A stretch of 64,000 bases of DNA from Pseudeuparius sepicola (taxonomy: Eukaryota > Arthropoda > Insecta > Coleoptera > Anthribidae), in assembly GCA_963920635.1 (NCBI GenBank), contig OY987298.1, positions 109,993,309 to 110,057,308 of the forward strand, written 5' to 3'. Positions 54,301-64,000 of this stretch are shown piece by piece. A model generated the notes under the pieces. That model was not told the DNA's origin. It made no database searches and saw only the letters and a program-made list of their open reading frames with translations. Every line of letters starts with the position of its first letter. Within the stretch, counting starts at the first letter, position 1. Made by a program: the position numbers and the translations under genes.

Positions 54301-55097
54301 AAACAACCATTTTTCAATAGTAAATAAATATAATGTTATTTTTACATATTCAAATATCACTTTTTTTCTGATTCTAGTAAAATAAAATTAGGTATTAGAT
54401 GTTTAGTTTCTCGTAAGAACGTCATTTTGTTTATATCCGGTCTTCATAATATAAAGGTAAATATTTTGTCTATATAATAAATAAATCAGGGAGACAGCAG
54501 CCCCTTTTTGTTGCACAATATGAATGGTATATCAGATAATATTCAACATGTTATATACATTGCTGTAATAAAAAAACGTGCAATTTAATAATGTAAAAAT
54601 ATATCAGTTGAAAAAATTGAAGTTTGGTTTGGTCTGTTTTTCTTAAACGCACCCTGTGTAGGATTTTGAACCCCGGTTCTAAGACTTAACTGATTCAAAG
54701 CAACTTTTTTTGTATCTCAGAAATTAAGAAAATTATAAGGCAGTTATAATTTAAAGGTAATAAGGTAATATACTCCTGGACAAAATTAACGCAATACGAG
54801 TAGCATACAAAATTTCAAATTATACAGGGTGTTCCGCATAAGAACCGACACAGAGCAGGAGCATACAGGGGAGCCCAAAATAAGGTGATTTAACGTAATT
54901 TACCTCTATACTAAGTTGCACCCCTAAGAAGTTATAGGCCTTGAAAGTGGGCTTTGAAATTTCGAAAAAATCAATATCTCAGTTATTTTTGAATTTGGAA
55001 AAACTAAATTTGGTACACGTTGGGGGTTTACCAAGGGCATTAATCGACAGAAAACATGGTTGAAATGTACCATTTTAAACGGTTGATACCGAGTGGT
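54301..55097. other. No gene; one CAGGGTGTTCC terminus
   Basis: AT-rich sequence. TATACAGGGTGTTCCGCATA at 54821 starts an element whose body may extend to the palindrome at 55098. Confidence 0.4.
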
Positions 55098-55383
55098 GCA
55101 CCCTAAAAATGTGACAGAACTTTTTTGTCAGTTGGCGGACTTACAAAATTGTTACTCTCTGTTATGAATCATTTAATTCTAAAACTTTTTTTACTCAAAG
55201 ATTTTAAATATCACATCTGCAATACGTGTTTTCAATTATTCGCTTTTTTTGGCGAAAGCGATAAAGTTTTTCGAAAAATAACAAGAGTAAAAAAAGTTTT
55301 AGAATCAAATTCTTCATAACACAAAGTAACAATTTTGTAAATCCGCCAACGGACAAAAAAGTTCTGTCACATTTTTAGGGTGC
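55098..55383. mobile_element. Palindromic MITE, 286 bp
   Basis: GCACCCTAAAAATGTGACAG on the left and CTGTCACATTTTTAGGGTGC on the right are exact inverted ends. Arms of about 100 bp share TTGGCGGACTTACAAAATTG and TCTAAAACTTTTTTTA with complements. Confidence 0.85.
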
Positions 55384-57049
55384 AAACTAATTTTTTATAA
55401 TTACTGGGTGCCCAATAGTCTCAAAAAATGTTCTGGTGAATTAATTTTTGAAAAAAAAAACATTAGCGAAAAAACTAAAAATACAATTTTGGTGAAGTCG
55501 CCCAAGTTGTACTAGATAAAACTTCATAAACTACTATAGTGATAAAATAGTAAACCTATACTATGTTATGAATTTTAGCCTTGTCTATCCATTAGACAAG
55601 GATTTTAGAATTAAATTCCTTAACCCCGACACATAGAAAACGACATACCTACACCTAAGTCACTGGATCTATTCAAATTCACTCTATTGCATCCCCTTTT
55701 TATACAAGAATATTAGGTACTATAAAAATATTTATGTATTAATTTCGTTCGGTAGGAAAACTACAGTTAGGTATTGTATGACGAAAAACTGAATCACATT
55801 CGTTTTCATTCCCCCATTTCATCCAAAATCAATTCGATCCGGCAAGATTAGGTATACCTACTAACATTTGTCGATATATTCGTTCGTTCTATCAACGGAA
55901 CACACATACATACACCGAAAATTCAAAATCGCCGAAGCTACTTTTTATAAAATACCCTTTAACCTTGTCCAAACAAAATATATGTACAATAAAGTATAGG
56001 CCAAAAGGCTATGGAAAGGCTTTCTCGATTATTCTTCTGAATACGAAATAATGTAGGAACTTATCGTGGGCCAGAGATGAAAATTATTATTGATTTCGAT
56101 TTCCTTCCTTTGGTTCATGTCAGAAAATGAATCAGTCAGTAGTAATCACATAGTACGTATGCATTCTACATTCATAAAAACGGACCGAACGGAGACCATA
56201 GTCTGGAATTTATTTCCGAACCCATTTCGTCTGGAGTCTGGGAGATTAAGACATTTTTATATCGCTGGTTTTAAATGAAGCAGTTCGTTAACACGCCATT
56301 CGGTTCTTATTTTTATAATTGGATTTATAAGCTGAGCTATTTTTATATAAACGGAGGCTTTAAAGGATAATTATATGGTATACGTATTCAGTTTTTCTTA
56401 GTTTCATCGTATCTGCTGCATTTTCTCTTCAATAGGTAAACTACGCCGGCTCTTGATATTTTTGATTTATTACGTAGTTATAATAATTCTTTCTTTGCTC
56501 ATTTTTTTAAACTCGCTACAAGATTTTGTTGATTCTCGGGTGCGATTTATACTTAAAAAATAAATATCCTGGTAAATATTATTTGAAATCCCCGCAGGAG
56601 TCTGCAATAAGACAACGAGAAGTTGGGATCAATCACAAATTATTAACACATAAACGTGGTAGGCAGAGAAATTAAAATCTGATGTTGTTAGTAATGTGAT
56701 GTCATAAATTTTAACTTTAAAATATCATGTTTTAGTGTTTACAGTCGCTTTATGTAATTTTTATACAAGCTTAACTTTCTAGGTAGGTATATGTAATGTG
56801 GCAGCGGTTTTTTATTTGTGTGAAACTAATAAACGTGGTCCCCAAGGAGACCCACTTCCTTCATTAATTCATTCAACCTGAGAAATAAATTATGTGTACG
56901 GTTAGCGAATATCTAAAATAATAAAGATAAACTGTTGTAATGATTAATGAACCGCAAACATATTTTTTAAGCGAATAGTCAGAAATGAAAAAATCATTAT
57001 ATTAATTTGTCAACGATTTAACTATTTTATTTCTGACTATATAATAATT
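55384..57049. other. No gene recognised
   Basis: AT-rich sequence with a few less AT-rich spots (56100-56280), without splice-bounded coding sequence I can support. Confidence 0.4.
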
Positions 57050-57853
57050 TCCATTTAATTTTTAATTGGGTTTTTCGCCACCAAACTGATTGAAAGACAA
57101 CTTTTTCAAGTTGCCTCGAAAATTCATAAATTATTAACACTGAACGAACGAAACTTTAAACGTGTAACTCAAAAAATAACTTCAACAAATTTGTTTTCAG
57201 AGCTTTCGGAGGATAAATCTTCCTCCTTTCTCAAAGATCATGTCACGTCAAAGTGAAGTGACAGATTAATAAATTTCAGGTTAAAATGTCATGACAACAG
57301 AAACAATAGCCTAGCCACCTGCCTGATATTGTACCCTGTGTTTTATCTAATTATCTATACTAACTTCTCTTTGAATAAGTGGCAATAATATTTTACTGAA
57401 TTCCACTGAACATTCAGCAACACAGTTGCCCGTATTTCCTAGAATAAATGCAGATTCTTTAATTTTTCGTAGGAAATAGACGAAAAATTAAAAAAAAAAT
57501 TAAAGAATCTGCATTTATTCTAGGAAATACGGGCAACTGTGTTGCTGAATGTTCAGTGGAATTCAGTAAAATATTATTGCCACTTATTCAAAGAGAAGTT
57601 AGTATAGATAATTAGATAAAACACAGGGTACAATATCAGGCAGGTGGCTAGGCTATTGTTTCTGTTGTCATGACATTTTAACCTGAAATTTATTAATCTG
57701 TCACTTCACTTTGACGTTGAAGTTATTTTTTGAGTTACACGTTTAAAGTTTCGTTCGTTCAGTGTTAATAATTTATGAATTTTCGAGGCAACTTGAAAAA
57801 GTTATCTTTCAATCAGTTTGGTGGCAAAAAAAACAATTAAAAAATTAAATGGA
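57050..57853. mobile_element. Giant near-perfect palindrome, about 0.8 kb
   Basis: Arms of about 370-400 bp mirror each other around a short axis near 57475-57490 (CAGATTCTTTAATTTTTCG and its complement). The mirror is essentially exact from TTGCCCGTATTTCCTAGAAT outward to AAATTTCAGGTTAAAATGTC, and good to TCCATTTAAT...ATTAAATGGA at the tips. The only major asymmetry is a 60-bp segment present in the left arm alone (57189-57248). No coding capacity. It would form a very long hairpin RNA if transcribed. Confidence 0.9.
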
Positions 57854-58690
57854 TCTGTTTGCGCCACAAATAAATTTTAGAAAATATATATAATAATTTA
57901 TTATGCTATATAGATTTTTTTCTTGCTGAATTCGTTGTAAACATAATGTCACTTGTTTTAAGAACTGGGACCACTTCTTTGGGTCGAAATTTATTTTTTA
58001 CACTCCGAAAAATGAAACAGAAGGATAAAACTCGGTATAGCTGGGTTTTAGGTGGTTCTGAATAAAAATACGTTGTTACTTTTTCTCAAAAAAAAAAAAC
58101 TAATAATAGTAAATTTCGCAAAATTTCGTCCCCCAAAAAGTAACCGCAGTTGGCTATGGGTCAAAACAAGTGATAGTGCGCTTACAATCATAGGCAACGC
58201 TACACATAGACAAATATTTGCATAAAATTTTGTATTAAAAGTAATAACTAAATGAAAATACCTATACCTCAACTTAGTATCTAGTCTTAAGAATTGTAAG
58301 ATATTACAATAATTTATGTGTTTTGATTTGTTTTCGCTCCAAAAATAAAGTTTGAAACTTGGTGTTGCAGGATTTTTTGCGGAAGGTTTCAACAATGCTT
58401 TCACGTATCTATTTTGGCTCCTTTAATATATATTATGATGCAATTTTCGAAGAGCCTAACCTATTGATGCCCCCCCCCCCCCGTAAGTCCTCTTTACATG
58501 CTCGCTAACAGGTCCCAAAGCCAAAGCGAAAACTCATTAATAATGAAGCAACTTGAAACTGGCGTCAAATTTAATATGTTTCACGATTGTTTTATAAACT
58601 GGTTTTGATCAAAAAGAATACGAATTATGCCAACGAAAAACTAAGAATATGGATATATTTTCCAGTGCCAAATAATGTGGCTAATAGCAA
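57854..58690. other. Noncoding; contains a repeat shared with the sax 3' UTR
   Basis: 58320-58435 resembles 18430-18545, sharing AAAGTTTGAAA and CAGGATTTTTTGCGG and the following AACAWTGCYTTTC. A 118-codon minus-strand frame covers it, but the homologous stretch in the UTR is not open, so I regard it as repeat sequence. C-rich run at 58470-58483. Confidence 0.5.
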
Positions 58691-58704
58691 ATTCAATCAA
58701 GCAG

Positions 58705-58780
58705 TAGTGAACGTAGCGCTGGGTTAAAAGCGTCCGGTTAGTAAACCGTAGGTCACTGGTTCGAGTCCCACACAAAACCC
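58705..58780 (+). ncRNA. tRNA-like sequence (degenerate)
   Basis: GGTTCGAGTCC at 58758-58768 is a perfect Pol III B-box. TAGCGCTGGGTTAAAAGCG about 40 nt upstream has the layout of a D-arm but only a partial A-box. Between them, CCGGTTAGTAAACCG can form an anticodon-like stem with a loop of about 6 nt. The acceptor and T stems do not pair properly, and T-runs follow at 58793. It is probably a tRNA pseudogene or SINE head. Confidence 0.45.
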
Positions 58781-58789
58781 ATGTTTTTA

Positions 58790-59680
58790 TTTTTTATCAT
58801 CGCTGCATTCTACTTCTTATATTTATTACTGATTTTAATTTTTAGTAATTGAGAAATGGATATTTTGAATATTATTACTCACAATCTTGTATATTTATTA
58901 CAATGGAACCTAATTGGTGGAGTATAATGTTAAGGTTTATGTCTAATTTTATATCCTAGATAATAATATGTAACAAGATTAACAGGTAACATTCCGTTAT
59001 CACTATTCATAAATATTTACAAACCGCCAACAAGACGCTTTCTAAAAGTATGTAAAGGCCAATATTTTTTGTTAGTGTGATAATGAATTCGCACTGTTAT
59101 ACCTACATGTTTAATTTATTCGCCAGATATTGTTTAATTAGTAAAAGCTTTTGTCTCGTTAAACAATTTCATGTTCTTAGATACAGCAGGGCAAATTTTG
59201 TTGCAACCCTATGACAATCTGATAAATCTACTTGCATATGCTGCATATTAAGTATTTAAAAGTATAACATATAATTAGTTGAACAAACAAAAGTATATTT
59301 AGTAAGCCTATAGATTTGTGAGACATCCCACAGATTTTGCTCATTTTTTTTATCAAGAACAGTTTTCAGACAATTTTGTACTTGCATTATTGCCCAGGAA
59401 CGATTGAAAGGTGTGTGGCTTTCTAATAATAAATGATAAAGCATAATGAACTGAAATTGAGTTGGAGGGATGGTAATAAGTAATAACCAACTATCACAGC
59501 TTACCCTAGGTAAGCTGTGCAACTATCACAGAAAAAAGCTGCACGCTTTAGAGACTAAGTTACAGTGTCAAAAGAAAGCTTACTTCTAGACCAAGTATTT
59601 CAATAACAAATTAAAAGCTTCATAATTTAATTAATCTATATCTTGTATAGATTACCTACGTTTCTTTGTGGTTGTTGTGT
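58790..59680. other. No gene recognised
   Basis: AT-rich sequence. At 59495-59520 a short hairpin (CACAGCTTACC...GGTAAGCTGTG) is flanked by a repeated AACTATCACAG. Confidence 0.4.
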
Positions 59681-59681
59681 G

Positions 59682-60745
59682 TGGGTGCTCCGACTGCTCC
59701 GGTTTGTTTAGGACAAACTTTCACAGGTACCTAATAGAAAAAAAAGCATTTTAAGGTGACTTGCTCCCATAAACCCAAAATTCTTCGTTTCTGAGATACA
59801 GGGCATTAAAGATTTCGACTTTTTTATTTTTTAATTTCGAAATTTAAAGATATGCATACCAAATTTGGCACACAAGATGAATATATGAAGTGACATAACA
59901 ATATGTACTACGAAGTTTCTAAATTGAAAATGGTGGAGATACGGCTAATCCCTACCACTAATAATTAGATACAAAATTTAGTACAGCCCTGAACAAAATA
60001 AAGAGAGAGATATTATTTTGTTCAAAAAGTGCTTCTTGGCATTTTTTAGTATCTGTCACCCTTTCGTCGCAATTTTTTGCATCAATTTTTGCGACAAAAT
60101 GATAAAATAACCTCGGCAATTTTTCCAGTATCGTAGACATTCGCAATTAAATAGCGGGATTAAATTTCAGATAATTGAAATTATCTAAATAATTTAATAA
60201 TTCATATGTTGTGGCGTCATTCTCACGTCTAATATTTTTACATTTAGTGGTAATTAAATGTAAAAATATTAAATGCGTCAGAATGACACTACAACATTAT
60301 TAAAAAGATTTATATACATTAAATCCCAAAATTAATCCCACACTGCGAGTAATTTGCATGGAAAAACGCATTTTCCATTTTTTGGTCTATCTTGTTGGCA
60401 AAATTTCGGAGAAACTTTGACAGAATCGAAAAAATTTCACCAGGTACTTTTTGCCTGAAATTGAATTTTCTGTCTACGAATTATATTTTTTGTATTACCC
60501 GTATCTCCACCACTGGTTAATTTAGAAACTTGGTATTACACATTGTTATGTTCCTCCATACATACATCTTGGTGTCCAATTTGGTTTGAATATCTTTAAC
60601 AGTTTAGATGGAAACAAAAACTTTTTTCTGAAATTTAAGGCTCTGTATCTGAGAAACGAATTACTTTACGACCTATGTTTACATGAGCAACCTAAAATGA
60701 CTTTTTCATCTGTGAAAGTTTGTCCTAAACAAACCGGAACGCCCT
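59682..60745. mobile_element. Fold-back element, about 1.06 kb, with a nested palindrome
   Basis: CCGGTTTGTTTAGGACAAAC at 59699 pairs with GTTTGTCCTAAACAAACCGG to 60737. Arms of about 300 bp are diverged (GAGATACRG, GTATACCAAATTTGG-type blocks, GGTGGAGATACGG). The middle contains the palindrome at 60156-60327. Confidence 0.75.
60156..60327. mobile_element. Small palindromic MITE nested in the above
   Basis: GGGATTAAAT...GTTGTGGCGTCATTCT...TAATATTTTTACATTTA mirrors through GTGG to the complementary right arm ending ATTTAATGTAT...ATCCC. Arms of about 80 bp. Confidence 0.7.
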
Positions 60746-61060
60746 AAATATGTTTTCTGTGTAAATGTTTCAATTCTGCACATATCCCACTGAGATTTCA
60801 ATAAACCCTTATCAGAGAAACACATCATATTATGTGTACTTATTTAATAACTTTAAAATCTTTTGTTTCTTGTTTAAAATATTACCTGAACACGTGATTC
60901 GAAAACAATGCTTTTATTGCATATAATATCATTTCACTATATACCTACAACTCGTAATAAATTGTATGCTGACTTTGGAAGATAAGCATAATTATAATGA
61001 TTTTTTTGTGTATAGGTTCAAGTAATAATTAATTCTCATCCTGATGAGTACTCGAAAAAT
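60746..61060. other. No feature recognised
   Basis: AT-rich filler. Confidence 0.4.
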
Positions 61061-61061
61061 A

Positions 61062-61143
61062 TAACACGGCAAACCCAAGTTTTCTCCTGTTATTACAAGC
61101 TTTTATTTAACTTGCCGTGTTAGTATGTATGTATGTATGTGTG
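61062..61143. repeat. Inverted repeat and (GTAT)n microsatellite
   Basis: TAACACGGCAA at 61062 is mirrored by TTGCCGTGTTA ending at 61122. A GTATGTATGTAT run follows directly to 61143. This looks like an element terminus. Confidence 0.65.
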
Positions 61144-61174
61144 GATCGAATCTTGCAAGCTGAATGAGAACCAC

Positions 61175-61600
61175 TTCTTGACATCCGATTGAGCTGAAAT
61201 TTTGCATACATCTTTAGTTCTGGTGACAACGCAATATGCAATACTCAATATTGTAATACTTTCAAATGGAGTAGAAAACGATAAAGTTAGGGACATCACA
61301 CTAAATTTAATATGGCCGCCGCTCCAAGGTGGCGGATTACATTTTCTTTTCGGAATTTTGCAACTGAATTTTAAACCCTTTCCACCCAACCGATTGAGCT
61401 GAAATTTGGCACACACTTTTGATTCTGGTGACAATGCAATCTAGTGTACTCAGTATTGTGATTTTTTTAAAATGGCCTTCGCTCCAAAATGGCGGATTAC
61501 CTATTTCTTCAAAACCTCCTTGACATGGGGGGTATCAAATGAAAGGATTTGACGAGTAAAAAAACGATAATTCGAGTGACGTCATACTAAATCCAAGATG
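61175..61600 (+). repeat. Two diverged tandem units of about 206 bp
   Basis: CCGATTGAGCTGAAATTTT at 61183 and CCGATTGAGCTGAAATTTGG at 61389 each begin a unit that continues with GATTCTGGTGACAAYGCAAT, then a stretch ending in GCTCCAARRTGGCGGATTAC. A third, more decayed end (AAGATGGCGGACTGA) follows near 61600. The body is noncoding and resembles widespread arthropod repeat sequence. Confidence 0.75.
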
Positions 61601-61639
61601 GCGGACTGAATTTCTCCTGATATAGGAATCACAAAGGTA

Positions 61640-63260
61640 CTAAGAAAAACGTTTTTAAAAACAAAGAAAATACATACTTTGGCAAGTAGCTACTTGCTTA
61701 CCAACCAATCACTGTTCAATAAAATTAATTGGTAGGTACGTACTTTTATAAAGATATCGCGCGACAAGCTTTTTGATTTTAAAAAGTTTGTCGCAATTAG
61801 ACATTGAATTATCTTAATGAAAACCTAAACTTATTTTATTCGTGTCCAAAATCGCATACTCTCCTCTAGTGTCGGTCAAATGAGATGGATTTTCATTCAT
61901 TTTTGGCATTTTTGAAAACATATTGTATCTTTGTAATTTATAATGAAGTTATTCTAAAAAAATCTCTGGTTAGTGTTTTCCCAGAGCCTGAGAGCCATAC
62001 ATAGTACACATTATTATATGAATACCATATACGGGTTTTAATCGGATTGAAAATTAGAATAAATTTAATAACTTTTTAAAGAGGTAAGAAAAAATTTAAA
62101 AAAATCGATTAGTTATTTATGTCGCCAACAATAGTTATTTGTGTACCAAGTTCAACTTTTTATAAGGAATTTGAAATTTAATTGCCGAGGCCTATAAGGG
62201 CGAGCAAATAAACAACGAGTTATAAAAAGGAACTTCAGTGCCGAGACGCAATATATTTTTTTAAATCGGAAATAAACAAGTTTTATTAAGCAAAATATTT
62301 TAAAGAGGGTCGCCCATCCATTATCCGACCGCGCATTCCGTTTCTTTGCCTCTATACCGCTCTACCTGTTCAAACCGACCAAAATACTTACCTACTGAAA
62401 GATTGCGTTTCTATAGGTAGGTAACAATTCCGCAAGGAGGCTGACAAGTTAAATGATACTTTTTATTGGCCGGGTTTTGAATATCTGATGGCCACATATG
62501 ACGGGACTCGGGCCCGTCTGACGTTTGGTTCTCACATCTCGTCAAGGCCAACTGATAGAAAAAAACTTACTTCTTACTTTAATGCCGATTTCTGAGCTTT
62601 TAACGACGATTTTGAGATACTTTAATGTCGATTTTAAAAAAACGTTTGTTTCCAATTTCCAAGAAAATAGGAAAGTATAGTTTGTTGTGATACACGGCCC
62701 GTGAGTCAAAGTCTCACCGATTGGACCAGATCCTTGTATACTTAGATCAAAAGAAAAATGTTAGTTTCAACATATTCCCTACATTTAATTCCTTATATTA
62801 TGGGGTGCTGAAATAAATAAAAAATGCATATACCAATCTTTTTATTATGTTCTGAAGTCCCTATTCCACTAATGTTTATACCTAGATCCGGAAAACACAA
62901 TAAATGTTATGGCTGGCGTATATTTGTCGCCATATAAAGATTGTTCAGTCATCGTTGGATGGTGAGATTATATTCTGAAACTTATCTCACAGTAAACAAA
63001 TTTTTGAAATGTCAGGCAACATTTCTTGTATTTCCACATTTAAACCAATTTTTCGTTGTTGCGTCGGTGGTTCTTATCAACAGTACCACGGCACGTATAA
63101 TCAGTACCTACCATAATAATTACTACAAGTTAGTTATGTTTTATATAAACCTGGTTTTGCAAGATTTACTTATTAGCACAAGCGGGGTTATACTTAATAA
63201 TTACAATACAAAACTGGTTTTCTCACTTTTAAATTAGCAAGGAAATTAGCAACAAATTTA
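61640..63260. other. No gene recognised
   Basis: AT-rich, with a less AT-rich patch at 62310-62560. Short frames only. Confidence 0.4.
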
Positions 63261-63263
63261 TTA

Positions 63264-63480
63264 TACAGGGTTTCCCAACGAAAACTTGACCACCCAAAAA
63301 TTAGAAAACCGAAAAATATTTGAAAATTCGTCGATTTTTGTTTTTGGGGGGAGCTTTTTTGACAGTCAAGCCAACCCGATATGTTTATCCCCCTAATCCC
63401 TGGCAACCCCAACTTTAAAATTTCAAATGGAACTACCCCCCTTGTGGCGGATCATTTTAAAGGCCTTTTTATTGCGAATA
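63264..63480. mobile_element. TACAGGGTTTCCC-ended element fragment
   Basis: A terminus of the common type at 63264 (TATACAGGGTTTCCCAACGA), followed by G-rich noncoding sequence. The second end was not found. Confidence 0.4.
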
Positions 63481-63599
63481 CAGTGATGTATCGTTTTTAG
63501 AATTCTGTTGAGATTTGACAGAATTATTGGCTAAAAACGGAAAGTTGACAATCCACTGTACGCGACCAAAATGCCTGTTCTTATTGACGTGTCGATCAG

Positions 63600-64000
63600 T
63601 TTACAAAAAAGTGACAAATGAAAAAGCTGGAGCAAAACAAAAAAGTTCATACGAATTCAAACCTTTTATCTTTTTAAAATATGTAACAAAAAGTTACTGT
63701 CACAAAAAAAAGTTCCCGTTTTTTTGCTTGTAACCACGAAATCATGAAAGTGGAAAAATGGTTTATTCTATCGGGGAATGGGTAGAAATTGTTGCAATTT
63801 GTTATCGAAGTCATGAATTGCAACAATTTCTACCCTTTCCGCGCTAGAATAAACCATTTCGCAAATACGTTTCCACTTTCAAAAGCAGGCTAACGATTTC
63901 GTAGTTACAAGCAAAAAAACGGGAACTTTTTTTGTGACAGTGACTTTTTGTCACATATTTTAAAAAGATATAAGGTTTGAATTGGTATCACTTTTTTGTA
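63600..64000. mobile_element. Palindrome running off the window end
   Basis: Arms mirror around about 63800: GGGTAGAAATTGTTGCAATT against AATTGCAACAATTTCTACCC, ATGGTTTATTCTA against TAGAATAAACCAT, and TGCTTGTAACCACGAAATC against GATTTCGTAGTTACAAGCA, out to TACAAAAAAGTGA against TCACTTTTTTGTA at position 64000. The full element extends beyond the window on the right. Confidence 0.85.

Noticed and set aside
57050..57853. Prokaryotic-style CRISPR or attachment-site interpretation of the repeats
   Set aside because: There are no regularly spaced identical repeats. The structure is one palindrome in a eukaryotic context.
58048..58404. 118-codon minus-strand frame
   Set aside because: Part of it is homologous to the sax 3' UTR, where the frame is not open, so it is repeat sequence and not a conserved gene.

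Overview
This is a eukaryotic window, most likely from an insect (certainly an arthropod-type genome). It is AT-rich, its genes have few small exons separated by long introns with GT-AG junctions, and almost everything between exons is transposon debris. I could not fix the insect order. No prokaryotic, organellar, CRISPR or rRNA content is visible.

Two cellular genes are clear. (1) Plus strand, about 9.3-18.7 kb: the last two coding exons of a type I BMP/activin receptor serine/threonine kinase of the ALK2/Saxophone group (sax). They are separated by a 7.8-kb intron and followed by a roughly 1.2-kb 3' UTR. The earlier exons (ligand-binding domain, membrane segment, GS box, kinase N-lobe) are not in the window. 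(2) Minus strand, 33.5-27.4 kb: a complete three-exon coding sequence for a 144-residue coactosin-like (ADF-homology) actin-binding protein. A third probable gene fragment is a minus-strand terminal exon at 49.4-49.6 kb that reads like real coding sequence but that I do not recognise. A plausible core promoter (Initiator plus DPE, with E-box and CCAAT-type motifs upstream) lies at 1.78-1.89 kb, but what it drives is unclear.

Layout. 0-9 kb: decayed LINE fragments, a 46-bp direct repeat, a hairpin MITE and a broken PIF/Harbinger transposase. 9.3-17.5 kb: sax exons around a nested stack of at least four DNA transposons, including a Tc1/mariner copy with 40-bp perfect terminal inverted repeats (TIRs) and a dead, intron-containing transposase. 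17.5-27 kb: sax 3' UTR, fold-back elements and a LINE remnant. 27-34 kb: the coactosin gene, whose first coding intron holds a minus-strand non-LTR retrotransposon ending almost at the next splice acceptor. 33.5-64 kb: mainly fold-back (palindromic) MITE-like elements, many with ends resembling ACAGGGTGT, and many inserted inside one another at TA dinucleotides. Set into this are one GC-rich island carrying a tRNA-like Pol III unit (41.5-42.1 kb) and a second tRNA-like sequence (58.7 kb).

The genes do not form a functional cluster. The notable biology is structural: repeated nesting of palindromic TA-inserting elements, two of them predicted to form very long hairpins (about 0.8 and 1.2 kb), and an assembly of transposon remnants inside a developmental receptor gene. 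I found no convincing new multi-gene system.
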